From NCBI GenBank assembly GCA_030686995.1, contig CM060680.1:199255322-199319321 (forward strand): 64,000 bases of DNA, given 5' to 3'. This stretch comes from Artemisia argyi (taxonomy: Eukaryota > Streptophyta > Magnoliopsida > Asterales > Asteraceae). A program made the position numbers and the translations under genes. The notes below the pieces were generated by a model. That model made no database searches. It was given only the letters and a program-made list of their open reading frames with translations, and was not told the origin of the DNA. This document shows positions 21,716 to 32,432 of the stretch, piece after piece. Numbering within the stretch: position 1 is the stretch's first letter; each line of letters starts with the position of its first letter.

Positions 21716-24700
21716 ATGCACACCCGCTCTTCTAGGTCTACTAGCCCATTACGTGAGCTTGTACGAAAACCTAGAAGACCTCGTCGACGTTCAGCACCAA
21801 CAGTCGGATCTGAGATCCGTACTGTTGCCACACCCACTGTCACCATGGCGGAAGACCGTCCCATGTGTGAACTTCTCCAAGCACCCATTGAGGGTTACGG
21901 AGATGCCATTATTGTCCCAGCCATCGTGGCTGATAGTTTTGAGCTCAAAACTGGGTTACTCAATCTTGTAACCTCAAGTCAATTCTACAGTTTTGAGAGG
22001 GACGATCCTCATGCTCATATTCGATGGTTCAATAAAATCACATCAACCATCAAGTACAAGAATGTCCCATGTGAAGCAATAAAACTTCTTCTCTTCCCAT
22101 TCTCATTGGAGGGATAAGCCCGGATTTGGCTTGAAAAACAACCTCCATGATCTATTGAGACTTGGGAAGATCTTGTCAAAAAGTTTGTGAATGAATTCTT
22201 CCCACCTTCCAAGACCACGAGTCTTAAGAACGAAATCACCAAGTTCACTCAAAAATATGATGAATCTTTTGGTGAAGCGTGGGATCGTTTCAAAGAATTA
22301 CTTCGCAAGTGTCCACATCATGGTTTCTCTGAGTTGATGCAACTCGATACGTTTTACAATGGCGTGAGCCAAGCTGATCAGGATTCACTCAATGCCTCCG
22401 CGGGAGGCAACTTTTTCAGTAAAACCACAAAAGAAGCTTTGCAAATCATAGAAAACAAGTCTAAGGTCCGCTCTACACGAAGCAAACCGATTGTTTCCCA
22501 AATTAATGCGGGTCCTTCCACTTCATCTTCTGTGAGTCAATCTAGCACGGATGCTAAGATTGACAAGCTCACTGAAGCGATCCAAGCTTTGGTTCTCGCC
22601 CAAACAAAGAAAGTTTCATTTCCACAACATCCTCCCCCTGCTGAGGTTAAAAAAGTGGAAGTCTGTGTAACTTGTGGTGGGCCGCATGCCTACTACAATT
22701 GCACAGCTACTGATGGTACTCCATACGAAGCTCATGCTTTAGCGGGGTCCCAAAATCAAGGAGGCAATCAATATCGCCCTCCTATGGACCCTAGCTATCG
22801 TCCTCAACATCATTATCCTGGACCTCCTGGTTTTAATCAAAACCAAAATGTCCAAAACCGTGGCCAAAATCAAAATAGAGCTAACCAAGGTTATCAAAAC
22901 CAAGGTTATCAAAACCAAAGTAACTTCAATCAGGGCCACGGTTTTCCAAATCAAAACCAAGGGTTCCAAAATCAAGGTTTCCAACAACAAAATCAAGGAA
23001 ACTTTAATCGGAACCAAGGTCAGGGTAACTTCAATCAGGGATATTTTCATGGAAACAACAACCCTAATCAGGGTAATTTTCAAAATCAAGGTCCCAATCC
23101 GAACAATCGAGCTCCAAATATTCCTAATCCGAATCAAGCCATTGTTCCAACCGGGCCTTCATCTGACGAGTTGTTGAAACAATTCATGAAGTCCCAAGAA
23201 GAGTTGAACAAGTTGCTGGTCAGCCAGATTTCTGACATCAAGAAGTCTTTAAATGATCGACCCTCGGGCTCAGGTACTACTTTACCGAGCAACACGATCG
23301 CTAACCCGAGGGGCGATGCTAAGGCGATCACAACACGAAGTGGTGCTTCATATGATGAACCCGCGATTCCTACTACCTCTTCTTCCTCCCCTCCAAAGGT
23401 AGTGAATCGTGAACCTGAGGTGACAAAGGACAAAGTGCAAATTCCTAGCCCACGAAGTACAGCACACGTCCAACCTCAGGTTATTCCTGAAACCAGATGT
23501 AAGCCTGGAGTTGTCTTTGAACCACCAGAAACTCCAGTGGACAGCCCTAAATCCAAAACTTCTATTCCCTATCCATCACGTCTCAATGAACAAAAGCTCC
23601 GCGAAAAAGCTAATCACCAAATGGATAAATTTTTCCAAATCTTCCAAGATTTGCATTTTGATATCAGCTTCGCGGATGCTATTCTCTTGATGCCCAAGTT
23701 TGCATCGACAATCAAAAATCTGTTGAGTAATAAAGAAAAATTATTTGAGATGGCAAGAACTCCTCTGAATGAGAACTGCTCTGCGGTTCTTTTGAAAAAG
23801 CTTCCTGAAAAGCTTGGAGATCCCGGGAAATTCCTCATTCCTTGTACTTTCCCGGGTATGGTTGATTGCTTCGCCCTGGCCGATCTAGGTGCTAGCATCA
23901 ACCTGATGCCATATTCTGTGTGGAAGAAACTCTCTCTCCCCGAACTTACCCCCACGTGCATGACTTTAGAGCTTGCCGATCGTTCGATTTCTCGTCCCAT
24001 TGGCATTGCCGAGGACGTATTCGTTAAAGTGGGGAAGTTCAATTTTCCGGCAGATTTTGTGATTGTTGACTTTGATGCCGATTCAAGGGTCCCTCTCATT
24101 CTTGGGCGGGGATTCCTTAGAACTGGGCGAGCTCTTATCGATGTATTTGAGCATGAGATCACATTACGTGTTGGAACGGAAGCCATAACCTTCAACCTAA
24201 ATCAAACTTCGAGATACTCCTCCAATTATGATTGTGAGTCGGTGAATCAAATTGATGTCATCGATGTTGCTGCTGAGGAGTATGCTCAAGAGATTTTAGG
24301 TTTCATTGATGATTCTTCGAGTGAAAATCTCACTCAGTCTTCTCACGCCATTATTGCCAATTCTTATCCTTCCCTCACTCCGTTTGAGGGAAGTGACTTC
24401 ATCTTAGAAGAAATGGAGGCGTTTCTCAAAAGTGATTCAATTCCCGATGGAGTTGATAACCAAGAGATCGACCTCGAGAGGGATATTCTCATGCTTGAAA
24501 AATTGTTAAACGAAGATCCCTCTCCTCTTCCTGTTCTACCACAACAACTTCATAAAGAGGAGGTCAAAAATGTTGAGAAAACTGATGACTTTCCCGAGGT
24601 TGAACTTAAGGACTTGCCTCCTCATCTTGAGTATGCATTTCTGGAGGGTGACGATAAATTACCCATCATAATTGCCAAAGACTTAAGTGATAAGGAAAAG

Positions 24701-25171
24701 GCTGCTCTTATCAAGGTTTTGAAATCTCATAAACAAGCAATTGCTTGGCGTCTCTCCGACATCAAGGGCATTGACCCTGAATTCTGTACTCATAAAATTT
24801 TAATGGAGGACGATTTCAAACCTGCAGTCCAACAACAAAGAAGGGTGAATCCAAAAATTCACGAGGTTATCAAACAAGAGGTTTTAAAACTTCTTGATGC
24901 CGGATTGATTTACCCTATCTCGGACAGTCCTTGGGTCAGCCCAATTCATTGTGTTCCAAAAAAGGGTGGCATTACTGTTGTCACAAATGAGGAGAATGAG
25001 TTAATTCCAACTCGTTTGGTTACGGGTTGGCGCGTCTGCATTGACTATCGTAAGTTAAATGACGCCACCCGTAAGGATCATTTTCCTCTGCCTTTTATGG
25101 ATCAGATGCTCGAGAGATTAGCGGGGAATGAGTATTATTGCTTCCTCGATGGTTTCTCGGGTTACTTTTAG
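21716..25171 (+). pseudogene. gag-pol: element A gag, protease and start of RT, with three in-frame stops
   Basis: The frame opens at ATG 21716 with an Arg-rich start, then MAEDRPMCELLQAPIEGY and the Gag core (HAHIRWFNKITSTIKY, FPFSL). TAA 22115-22117 and TGA 22148-22150 interrupt it, and the same frame resumes (EFFPPSKTTSLKNEITKF, LDTFYNGVSQADQDSLNA). Counting from 22187: a CX2CX3HX4C knuckle (CVTCGGPHAYYNC) lies near residue 160; an Asn/Gln/Gly-rich repeat (NQG, QNQ) at about 185-325; the aspartic protease motif ADLGASINLMP near 566, with ILGRGFLRTGRALIDV near 640; and RT motifs from about 880 (WVSPIHCVPKKGG, GWRVCIDYRKLND, CFLDGFSGYF). TAG at 25169-25171 ends it within RT, replacing what is normally Gln. 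TGA and TAG can each come from one C-to-T change. Confidence 0.9.
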
Positions 25172-25653
25172 ATTCCCATTGACCCGCAAGACCAAGAAAA
25201 GACCACTTTCACGTGCCCCTATGGAACTTTCGCATATAAACGTATGCCATTTGGCTTATGTAATGCTCCGGGCACGTTTCAAAGATGTATGATGGCCATT
25301 TTTTCCGACATGATCGGAAAAACTATGGAGGTCTTTATGGACGATTTTTCGGTCATTGGGGATTCGTTCCAAACTTGTCTCTCCCATTTAGACAGCATGC
25401 TAAAACGTTGTGAAGACACAAAGTTATGTCTAAATTGGGAGAAGAGTCACTTTATGGTCAAAGAGGGCATTGTCCTCGGCCATAAAATTTCAAAAAACGG
25501 GATTGAGGTTGATCGTGCCAAAGTGGACGTCATTGCAAAATTGCCTCATCCCACGACTGTGAAAGGTGTTAGGAGCTTTTTGGGTCACGCCGGTTTTTAC
25601 CGTAGGTTTATTCAAGATTTTTCTAAAATCGCCCGGCCTATGACCCATCCCTC
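25172..25653 (+). pseudogene. gag-pol: element A RT, catalytic part, ending in a frameshift
   Basis: The same frame continues after the amber codon: DPQDQEKTTFTCPYGTFAY, MPFGLCNAPGTFQRCMM, then the RT active site VFMDDFSVIG (the two Asp codons at 25340-25345), LGHKISKNGIEVD, and [21 protein letters not shown] from the connection region. Near 25646-25653 one base seems to be missing: the frame runs off to a stop at 25709-25711, while the family-like sequence continues in the next frame. This is a 1-nt deletion, or a sequencing error there. RT would copy element RNA in virus-like particles. Confidence 0.88.
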
Positions 25654-27513
25654 GAAAAGGATGCTCCTTTTATCTTCTCCCCCGAGTGCATCGAAGCCTT
25701 TGAAACATTAAAGAAAAGGCTTACCGAGGCACCTATTCTTGTTGCCCCCGATTGGGACTTGCCCTTTGAACTTATGTGTGATGCTAGCGATTATGCTATA
25801 GGGGCAGTCCTGGGGCAACGCAGGTCTAAACACTTTCAGCCTATACACTATGCAAGCAAAACGATGACTGAGGCTCAAAGTCATTACACCACCACTGAAA
25901 AAGAATTATTAGCTGTGGTGTATGCCTTTGAGAAATTCCGGTCATATTTGATCTTGACAAAAAGCATAGTGTATACGGATCACTCGGCTTTAAAGTATCT
26001 ATTTGCAAAACAAGATGCAAAGCCGAGACTCCTCCGATGGGTTCTCCTCCTTCAGGAATTTGATATCATTATTCGTGATAAAAAAGGAGCTGAGAACCTA
26101 GCTGCTGATCATCTCTCCCGTCTTGAAAACCCTTACCAAAATGCTTTCGAGAAAAAGGAAATAAATGAAACATTTCCTCTCGAAACCCTCGATGCGGTTT
26201 CATTTCGTGGAGACTCGATTACCCCATGGTTTGCCGACTTTGCAAACTACCTTGCGGGTAATTTCATTGTGAAAGGGATGTCGTCCCAACAAAAAAATAA
26301 ATTTTTCAAAGATGTCAAACATTACTTTTGGGACGACCCCTACTTGTTCAAAATCTGTGCGGATCAAGTCATCCGGCGGTGTGTATATGGTCAAGAAGCC
26401 GCTGAAATCTTAAAGGCTTGCCATGCTGGTCCCACGGGGGGCCACCACAATCCAAATTACACCGCCAAAAAGGTGTTTGATTCCGGTTTCTTTTGGCCCA
26501 CGATTTACAAGGATGCCCAAGAATTGGTCAAATCCTGTGACGCTTGTCAACGTCACGGGAATATTTCACAAAAGAATGAAATGCCACAAAATGCAATTCA
26601 AGTTTGTGAAATATTTGACGTTTGGGGCATTGACTTTATGGGGCCATTTCCGTCATCTCATGGAAACAAGTATATACTCGTGGCAGTTGACTATTTGTCA
26701 AAATGGGTCGAAGCAAAAGCTTTACCAACAAATGATGCCCGAGTAGTTGTGAAATTTTTGAAAGCTCTCTTTGCTCGATTTGGAACTCCACGTGCTATAA
26801 TTAGTGATCGTGGTACGCATTTTTGCAATGACGAATTCGATAAAGTCATGCAAAAGTATGGTGTAACTCACCGTCTTTCTACTGCGTACCACCCTCAAAC
26901 AAGTGGACAAGTAGAAGTTTCCAATCGAGGCATAAAGAGAATATTGGAAAGAACCGTTGGGGAAAATCGTGCATCTTGGTCGGATAAATTAGATGATGCA
27001 CTTTGGGCTTTCCGTACGGCGTATAAAACACCCATTGGGTGTACGCCTTATAAGCTTGTGTACGGGAAGGCGTGCCATCTTCCGATCGAGCTTGAGCATA
27101 AAGCCTATTGGGCTCTCAAGCATGCAAATTTTGACCTCAAAACTGCGGGTGATCACAGGAAAGTTCAACTCAATGAATTAAATGAACTTCGTGATCAAGC
27201 TTACGAGAACTCTTTGATCTATAAAGAAAAGACAAAGAAGATTCATGACTCCAAGATCAAAAACCGCGTTTTCAACGTTGGTGATCGAGTCCTTCTTTTC
27301 AACTCTAGACTTAAGATCTTCTCGGGAAAGCTCAAAACCCGATGGACTGGTCCATTCACTATCGTTAAGGTTTATCCTTATGGCACCGTCGAGTTATCAC
27401 AAAATGACGGACCTAATTTCAAAGTGAATGGACATCGGTTGAAACATTACTTTGGAGAGGACATACCATCCATGGTTGTCCCGGATCTCCAAACTTTCCC
27501 CAAGGACAATTAA
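25654..27513 (+). pseudogene. gag-pol: element A RNase H and integrase (open frame, broken upstream)
   Basis: The frame is open through TAA 27511-27513. RNase H shows [36 protein letters not shown] and [10 protein letters not shown], which supply the acidic catalytic residues. Integrase has a zinc-binding H…H…C-X2-C region ([22 protein letters not shown]) and the D,D-35-E triad: Asp in GIDFMGPF, Asp in ISDRGTHF, Glu in GQVEVSNRG. Counted from Met 25759 these are residues 292, 350 and 386. The C-terminal part has a GPF module ([19 protein letters not shown]). No chromodomain follows, as expected for Athila rather than chromoviruses. This part is intact but would not be made normally, because of the upstream stops and frameshift. 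Confidence 0.92.
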
Positions 27514-27808
27514 ATTCGGGGATCGAGTCAAGCTAGTGACTCGGTGAACAAAAATTAGCAACATATACGGGTTTTCACCCGTATTTCTGACTTCTTTCTA
27601 TTTTCTACCACCCTAGTGTGGGGGAGTGGCCATCCCCCACCGTTTCAAAAGTAAATATGTTTCAAATTTCAATAATCATGTTTTGTATGTATATTATATA
27701 CTTTATCATTCAACTCCCGGGCTGTCAGGACAAATTTATTACAGTTAATCATTCACAAGTGATTAGCTAGCGTGGTAAACCTGACACAAGCCTGGGAGGT
27801 AGTGATTA

Positions 27809-27809
<1 letters not shown>

Positions 27810-27847
<38 letters not shown>
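27810..27847 (+). repeat. 38-bp poly(A) tract
   Basis: An uninterrupted A run inside the 3' non-coding region of element A. The B copies have a shorter A-rich stretch here (aaaaaaaataaaaataaaaataaa). Length is error-prone. Confidence 0.85.
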
Positions 27848-27849
<2 letters not shown>

Positions 27850-27978
27850 ATGTACAGATAAAATAAAGTGAAAAATAAAAATTTCCACATTTAGAATCGA
27901 ATATTAGCTTTTCCCGTTCAGAGATTCGGTATAATAGCCGGGACTTTGAATATTGAGGACAATATTCAGTTCTAGTGT

Positions 27979-27997
27979 GGGGGGGGGGGGGGGGGGG
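27979..27997 (+). repeat. 19-bp poly(G) tract, expanded PPT-like motif
   Basis: In element B the same place reads agtgtgggggag with five G; here the run is 19 G. It has G-quadruplex potential. It may be real expansion or a sequencing artefact of a homopolymer. Confidence 0.8.
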
Positions 27998-28540
27998 AAA
28001 TTCTTACGAATTTTATCACAAAACTTTCCAAGTACCCCCATTTTAGGCCAAAAATTTTTCAAAATTTTTCACTTTATTCCAAAATTTTTGTGGTTATCAG
28101 TCCGCCAAAGTCTAAATGACAAAGGGATTGGCTAGTCCAGGAGCAAACGGCTCTTGGTAAAGACATCTCAAACCCGTTGATGGCTGGCAGTTTGCCAAAA
28201 ATTGCATGGTTCCTCAACTCCCCCGCATCCTCATAAGCAAATGAGTTGGCTAGCCCACAAGATTATGGCTTGTGGTAAAGGCAGTGGAAAATCCATAATT
28301 GGTATTCAGCTCACCAAGATGTTGACTAGGTCCATCAAGATGCTGGCTAGTCCAGGAGCAAACGGCTCCTGGTAAAGACTTATCAAATCCGTTGACAGCT
28401 GGTGGTTTGCTCAAAATCACACGGTTCTCAGGTGTGCCACAGTTCTTACACCTGGCTACTCCAGAAGTGATGGCTTTTGGTAAAGAGTTTAAAATCCATC
28501 AAGTTTTTCTCAAAAGATTGCTAGGGACTAGCAATAGCTT

Positions 28541-28552
28541 AGTGTGGGGGAT
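28541..28552 (+). other. polypurine tract of element A
   Basis: agtgtgggggat ends directly at the 3' LTR start. Near-identical tracts precede LTR2 (33326-33337) and LTR5 (54824-54835) of element B. Confidence 0.8.
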
Positions 28553-31500
28553 TGATGAGTGCTTAAACACTCATCATTTTTACCGTTTCTAGACTGCCAA
28601 AACATCCAAAAACACCCAAAAACACATCAAAATACACATTTTATTCCAAAAGTGTGTTTTATATGTTTTAGATGCAAAATGTTTGGAAACAAATGAAAAA
28701 CGAACAAAGTTTGCACAATTGGCAGTTTCAGTCCCTCAAGTTTCAAAATTTGGCAAAACTAGTCCCTGGAAGTTTAAAACAAAAGAAAAGTCAACCCAAG
28801 GCAAATAAAAGTCAAAATTTATCAAAATAAGTCCTTGGGTGATAAAGTTTGAGAAAATTACACTTTTACCCCTTAAAATCCAAAATTGACAAGAATGGTC
28901 CCTGGAATTTTGGAAATTGACAGATTTGGTCCCGGGTGGAATAATTTTGAATGAAAAATCATCTAGGGTCCTTGGAAAATCATAAATTGTCAAAAATAAT
29001 CCTTTGGTGTGAGTTTGAGGAAATTACAACATTGGTCCCTCAATTTTGGAAACTTGTCATTTATGGCTCCCGGGAATTTCAAAAGTGCAAAAATTACATT
29101 TATGGTCCATGGGAATTCAGACTTGGCAAATTACACCCTTGGGATATTTTTGGGAACATGTCATTTACACTCCTCATGTTTCGGTAAATTGCATGAATGG
29201 TCCTTGTGATTTAAGAGTTACTAAAACCAACCGGACCCTTGTTATTCCTTTAACCCACAAAACAATACAAGCCCACCACACTTATCCCCAAGCCCATTAC
29301 CCACTTTAGCCCACCCACTACCCAAAACCATTTTTAAATAATCAACCCAGGTCTGACCCCGCGTTGACCCTCACCTTCTCCCCCAACTAGCTGCAACATC
29401 CACTGACACACTCCACATCCCCCCTCCTCCACCTCAGCAGCCATGCCCTGTCCCATTGACTATCCACCAAACTCCAAATGGCATTAATTGCTTCTTCAAA
29501 GCTCCAAGTTACCAGATAGGGTTAGAAAAAGAAATTGGCGCCAAAATTGCTTGAACGGATGAGATCATTCCCACCCAATCCAATGGGTGGGATTTACTCA
29601 GAAAAGCACAAGGAAAGAGATGGTGACAATATAAAGAGGAGAGAAGCAGCAGAAAAGTTAACTAGTTTTTATTTTTTAATTTCTTATGTCGAATGTAATT
29701 TTATTATGCAAATTATTGTAAGTTTAAGTTAGTAACTGTGTTAGTAAGCTCAAATATTGTAATTTGAATCTTTTCAAGTAATGAATGCAAGCAGTTTAGT
29801 TTAAATACTTTGTGTATGATTTTCATTGAAAAATTCTTAATATGGTCTAAAAGCTTTTATAAGATAGTTGTGAAGTCTCATTTAAAGCTTATGCAAGTTC
29901 ATTTGAAGTTTTCTTAAGCCTTTAGTTACACAAAAATCAGTTCTAACACATATTACTCAAAAAAGCTACATGGTCAATGAAAGTCAAATGGTGTTAGTAT
30001 GCTTGAAATTCTGACTCAGAAGACAATTGGAAAAGGAAATAAGCTTTGGAGTTGGGTTAGTGGCTTATGTAAGCCTTAGGTTTGGTTCTAGTCCTTGGAT
30101 CTTTGGTTTTAGCTTGGATACCTTTGTAAGCTATTTCTTTCAAATCCTTGTTTCCATTGTTGCTTAGCTTATTAGCTGATTGATTGTTTCAGCTTGTATT
30201 CCTTACATGCCATTGTGCTTGTTTTAAATAGGTTTAAGTGTTAGAAAGCTTTTCTAAAATTATTTGAGCAAAACTCTTAGTTTAACTGTCATTTCATCTT
30301 AGCATAAGATTCTAGGTATTTGTGGTGTTAGCTTGTTTTTATATGCTTATTTAAAGTTCTTTAAACATATTTAACCATTAGAAACCTGTGTTGTTACCTA
30401 AACATTCCATTTGCCTCATAAGACCCAATTTCATATCTTTTAAGGGGTGTTTGGATCAGTGGATTCACCCACTGATTCCTTAGTTGTGGTTAGAGTTTGT
30501 TGTTTAGAAACATGACCTAAGTCCCATTGTGCTTGAATCAACCTGTGATTAGGTCATTTGCCCAAGTAAAGTCAAAAATCACAAAGTTCCACCACCACAG
30601 TTAACTGTGGTGGTTTTTGGAGTCCCAAACCTTTTCATTTCAATAGATAAGTTGGATTTTTAATATAAATCAGTCTAAATTTAACTCATAAACATGATTT
30701 GAGTTAGTTAGGTTAAGCCAAATCTCATAAAAGTCAAAGAAACAAGTTTTATTCTAAAGTCAAAAAGCTGAGTCAGGAATTTTGCTCAAACTTTGGAGAT
30801 CTGCAAATTGTTTAATATTAAGATTCAAGGTCTGAAATTTGGCATGCTTACTCTCTACCACTTGGTTGATTTTTGAGAAATTTCATAGATTTTTGTGATT
30901 TTATTTGGTGGGTCCCACACCCCTTGGAAGTAACCTGCAGGGCAACCCATTGCCCTGTTCTCAGCAGATCACTTCCACTCCACCACCTTTTGTGGTGGTT
31001 TGTGGTCACCACAGTGGTCTATACCACTTGATTTTGGTTCCCCTCAACCCCCCTCCTACCAGGGAGTGTGTTTGACCCTTTTGTTTGACCCCTAAGCTTG
31101 TGGACCCCACCTAACTTGGTTCCTCATCTCTGTCCCATAACTGCCTCAGAAATCAAACAGATTGTGCTTATTTTTGATCTTTTTGGCTTATTAAGGCCAT
31201 CCATTTGATTGAAAGCTGCTTATTATTGATTGTTAAACTCAGAGAAACCAAACTCAACCATTGTGGACCCCACATTCCTCATTTGAGCTTAAAAACACTC
31301 CACAATCAACAAAAGTCAACTGTGGGTGTAATAAGCATTTCAATTGCTTATTCCTTGGGTTAAAACAAAAGTGTTTTTGTTAAAGTTAATTGTTTTTAGC
31401 TTATTATCAGTTTAGAAAAAGAAAAAAATCCAAAAAACCAATTTTAAAAATAATGATAGCTTCTATTTAATAGGATTTATCAATTTAATTTTCTTTTTAA

Positions 31501-32432
31501 TTAATTTCTAAGTAATATATCACTTTTATATTTTTAGAAATTATATTTTAGGTTAAAATAATTTTACAAATTTTTCCAGATTTTTATTTTGTCATTTAGT
31601 GGTATTTCTAATTAATTTTAGTTTAATTTAGTTTTAATTAATATTAATCAATTAAATAGCATAATTAGTTTTTATATAGTATAACCTAGTTTTTATAATT
31701 TTTATAGCTTTTATTTTAGTTAAAACATTTTTATAAATTTTTCTAGAATTTTTACTGTTCATTTAATAGTTTTCATAATTTAAATAGTTTAATTAGATAT
31801 TAATTAATAAATAGAATAATAATTAGTTAATTAGTTTAAAAATACATAAAATTAACTTTTTATAATTTTTTAGGATTCCTGTAATGGTTAATTAGATTTA
31901 TAAAATTTTTCTTAATTTTCTAAGTCTTTTTAGTATTTTTAATAATTCTAATTAATTTAATTAGTATTAAATAGATAATTAGTAATTAATTAATTATAAA
32001 TAATTAAATAGTGTAAAAATAATTTTAATTTTTCTTAAAATTTTCTTTTATTATTAGGATTGTAAAAATATAAATTTTACACTTTTAACCCTTCCCGTCC
32101 TTCAGTTGTACTTTTTGTTTTGTGCGTCTGTGTACGTTTTTAATTAAAACGTACGTTTTTAGTTTTTAGCTCAAATCTCCGTAATCTAAATTCCCGTAAT
32201 CAATCACGTAGCTTTCCTAAGCTATATTTGTTAATAAATTCCAAGTAATTCTGATCATAACCTTTTCCTGTGAATAATTACCCGATCACGAATACGCTAA
32301 AGTTACAATTCACACTTCAACGGGACTTAACGACCTGGTGATACCTTATATTACCCGGAGCATTGACCTAGGCTATTTGACTTTGTTGACCATTATTTGG
32401 TCAATATAAGTTAGGTGGTTCGGGCTCAATCA
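28553..32432 (+). repeat. element A 3' LTR (3,880 bp)
   Basis: Same length as the 5' LTR with no indels, and about seven substitutions seen by eye. It is followed by the TSD ACGTG (32433-32437) and then by the resumption of element B internal sequence (cttcaaatttttatcc). Confidence 0.95.

Larger units (their letters stand above)
27514..28552 (+). other. element A structured 3' non-coding region
   Basis: There is no frame of note and no env-like gene. In order: hairpin CGAGTC/GACTCG (27524-27543); hairpin ATACGGG/CCCGTAT (27565-27584); a GTGTGGGGGA tract near 27616; poly(A) 27810-27847; hairpin GAATATTG/CAATATTC (27948-27967); a G19 tract (27979-27997); four GGCTA-stem-loop-TAAAG hairpin blocks (28130-28162, 28248-28280, 28345-28377, 28454-28485); hairpin AGGTGT/ACACCT (28430-28453); hairpin TTGCTAG/CTAGCAA (28518-28534); and the PPT. 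The same series exists in element B (32433-33337 and 53931-54835), with stem changes that keep pairing. The role is unknown; packaging, dimerisation or 3'-end control of genomic RNA are possibilities. Confidence 0.75.
17281..32432 (+). mobile_element. element A: full-length Athila-like Ty3/gypsy retrotransposon (15,152 bp)
   Basis: Two 3,880-bp LTRs in direct orientation, a tRNA-Asp PBS, gag-PR-RT-RH-INT order, a polypurine tract and a 5-bp TSD define a complete insertion. The integrase context ([18 protein letters not shown]) and the protease context (DLGASINLMP) are typical of the Athila lineage. No env-like frame follows pol; about 1 kb of structured non-coding DNA lies there instead. LTR divergence is about 7/3,880 by eye, so the insertion is recent. 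Coding lesions make this copy non-autonomous. It sits inside internal 1 of element B in the same orientation. Confidence 0.96.

Noticed and set aside
22739..23137. Minus-strand 132-residue frame and plus-frame 109-residue frame over the NQ-rich region
   Set aside because: These are shadows of the gag Asn/Gln/Gly repeat in other frames, with low-complexity composition.
23614..24195. Minus-strand 193-residue frame
   Set aside because: Antisense shadow of the protease region, which has strong family motifs in the plus frame.
28130..28485. CRISPR-like array of spaced repeats
   Set aside because: Only four degenerate units with varying stems, inside a plant retrotransposon. There are no identical repeats with unique spacers and no cas genes.
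27514..28552. Env-like gene after pol
   Set aside because: Some Athila elements have an env-like frame here, but no credible frame, signal peptide or membrane segment exists in this one.
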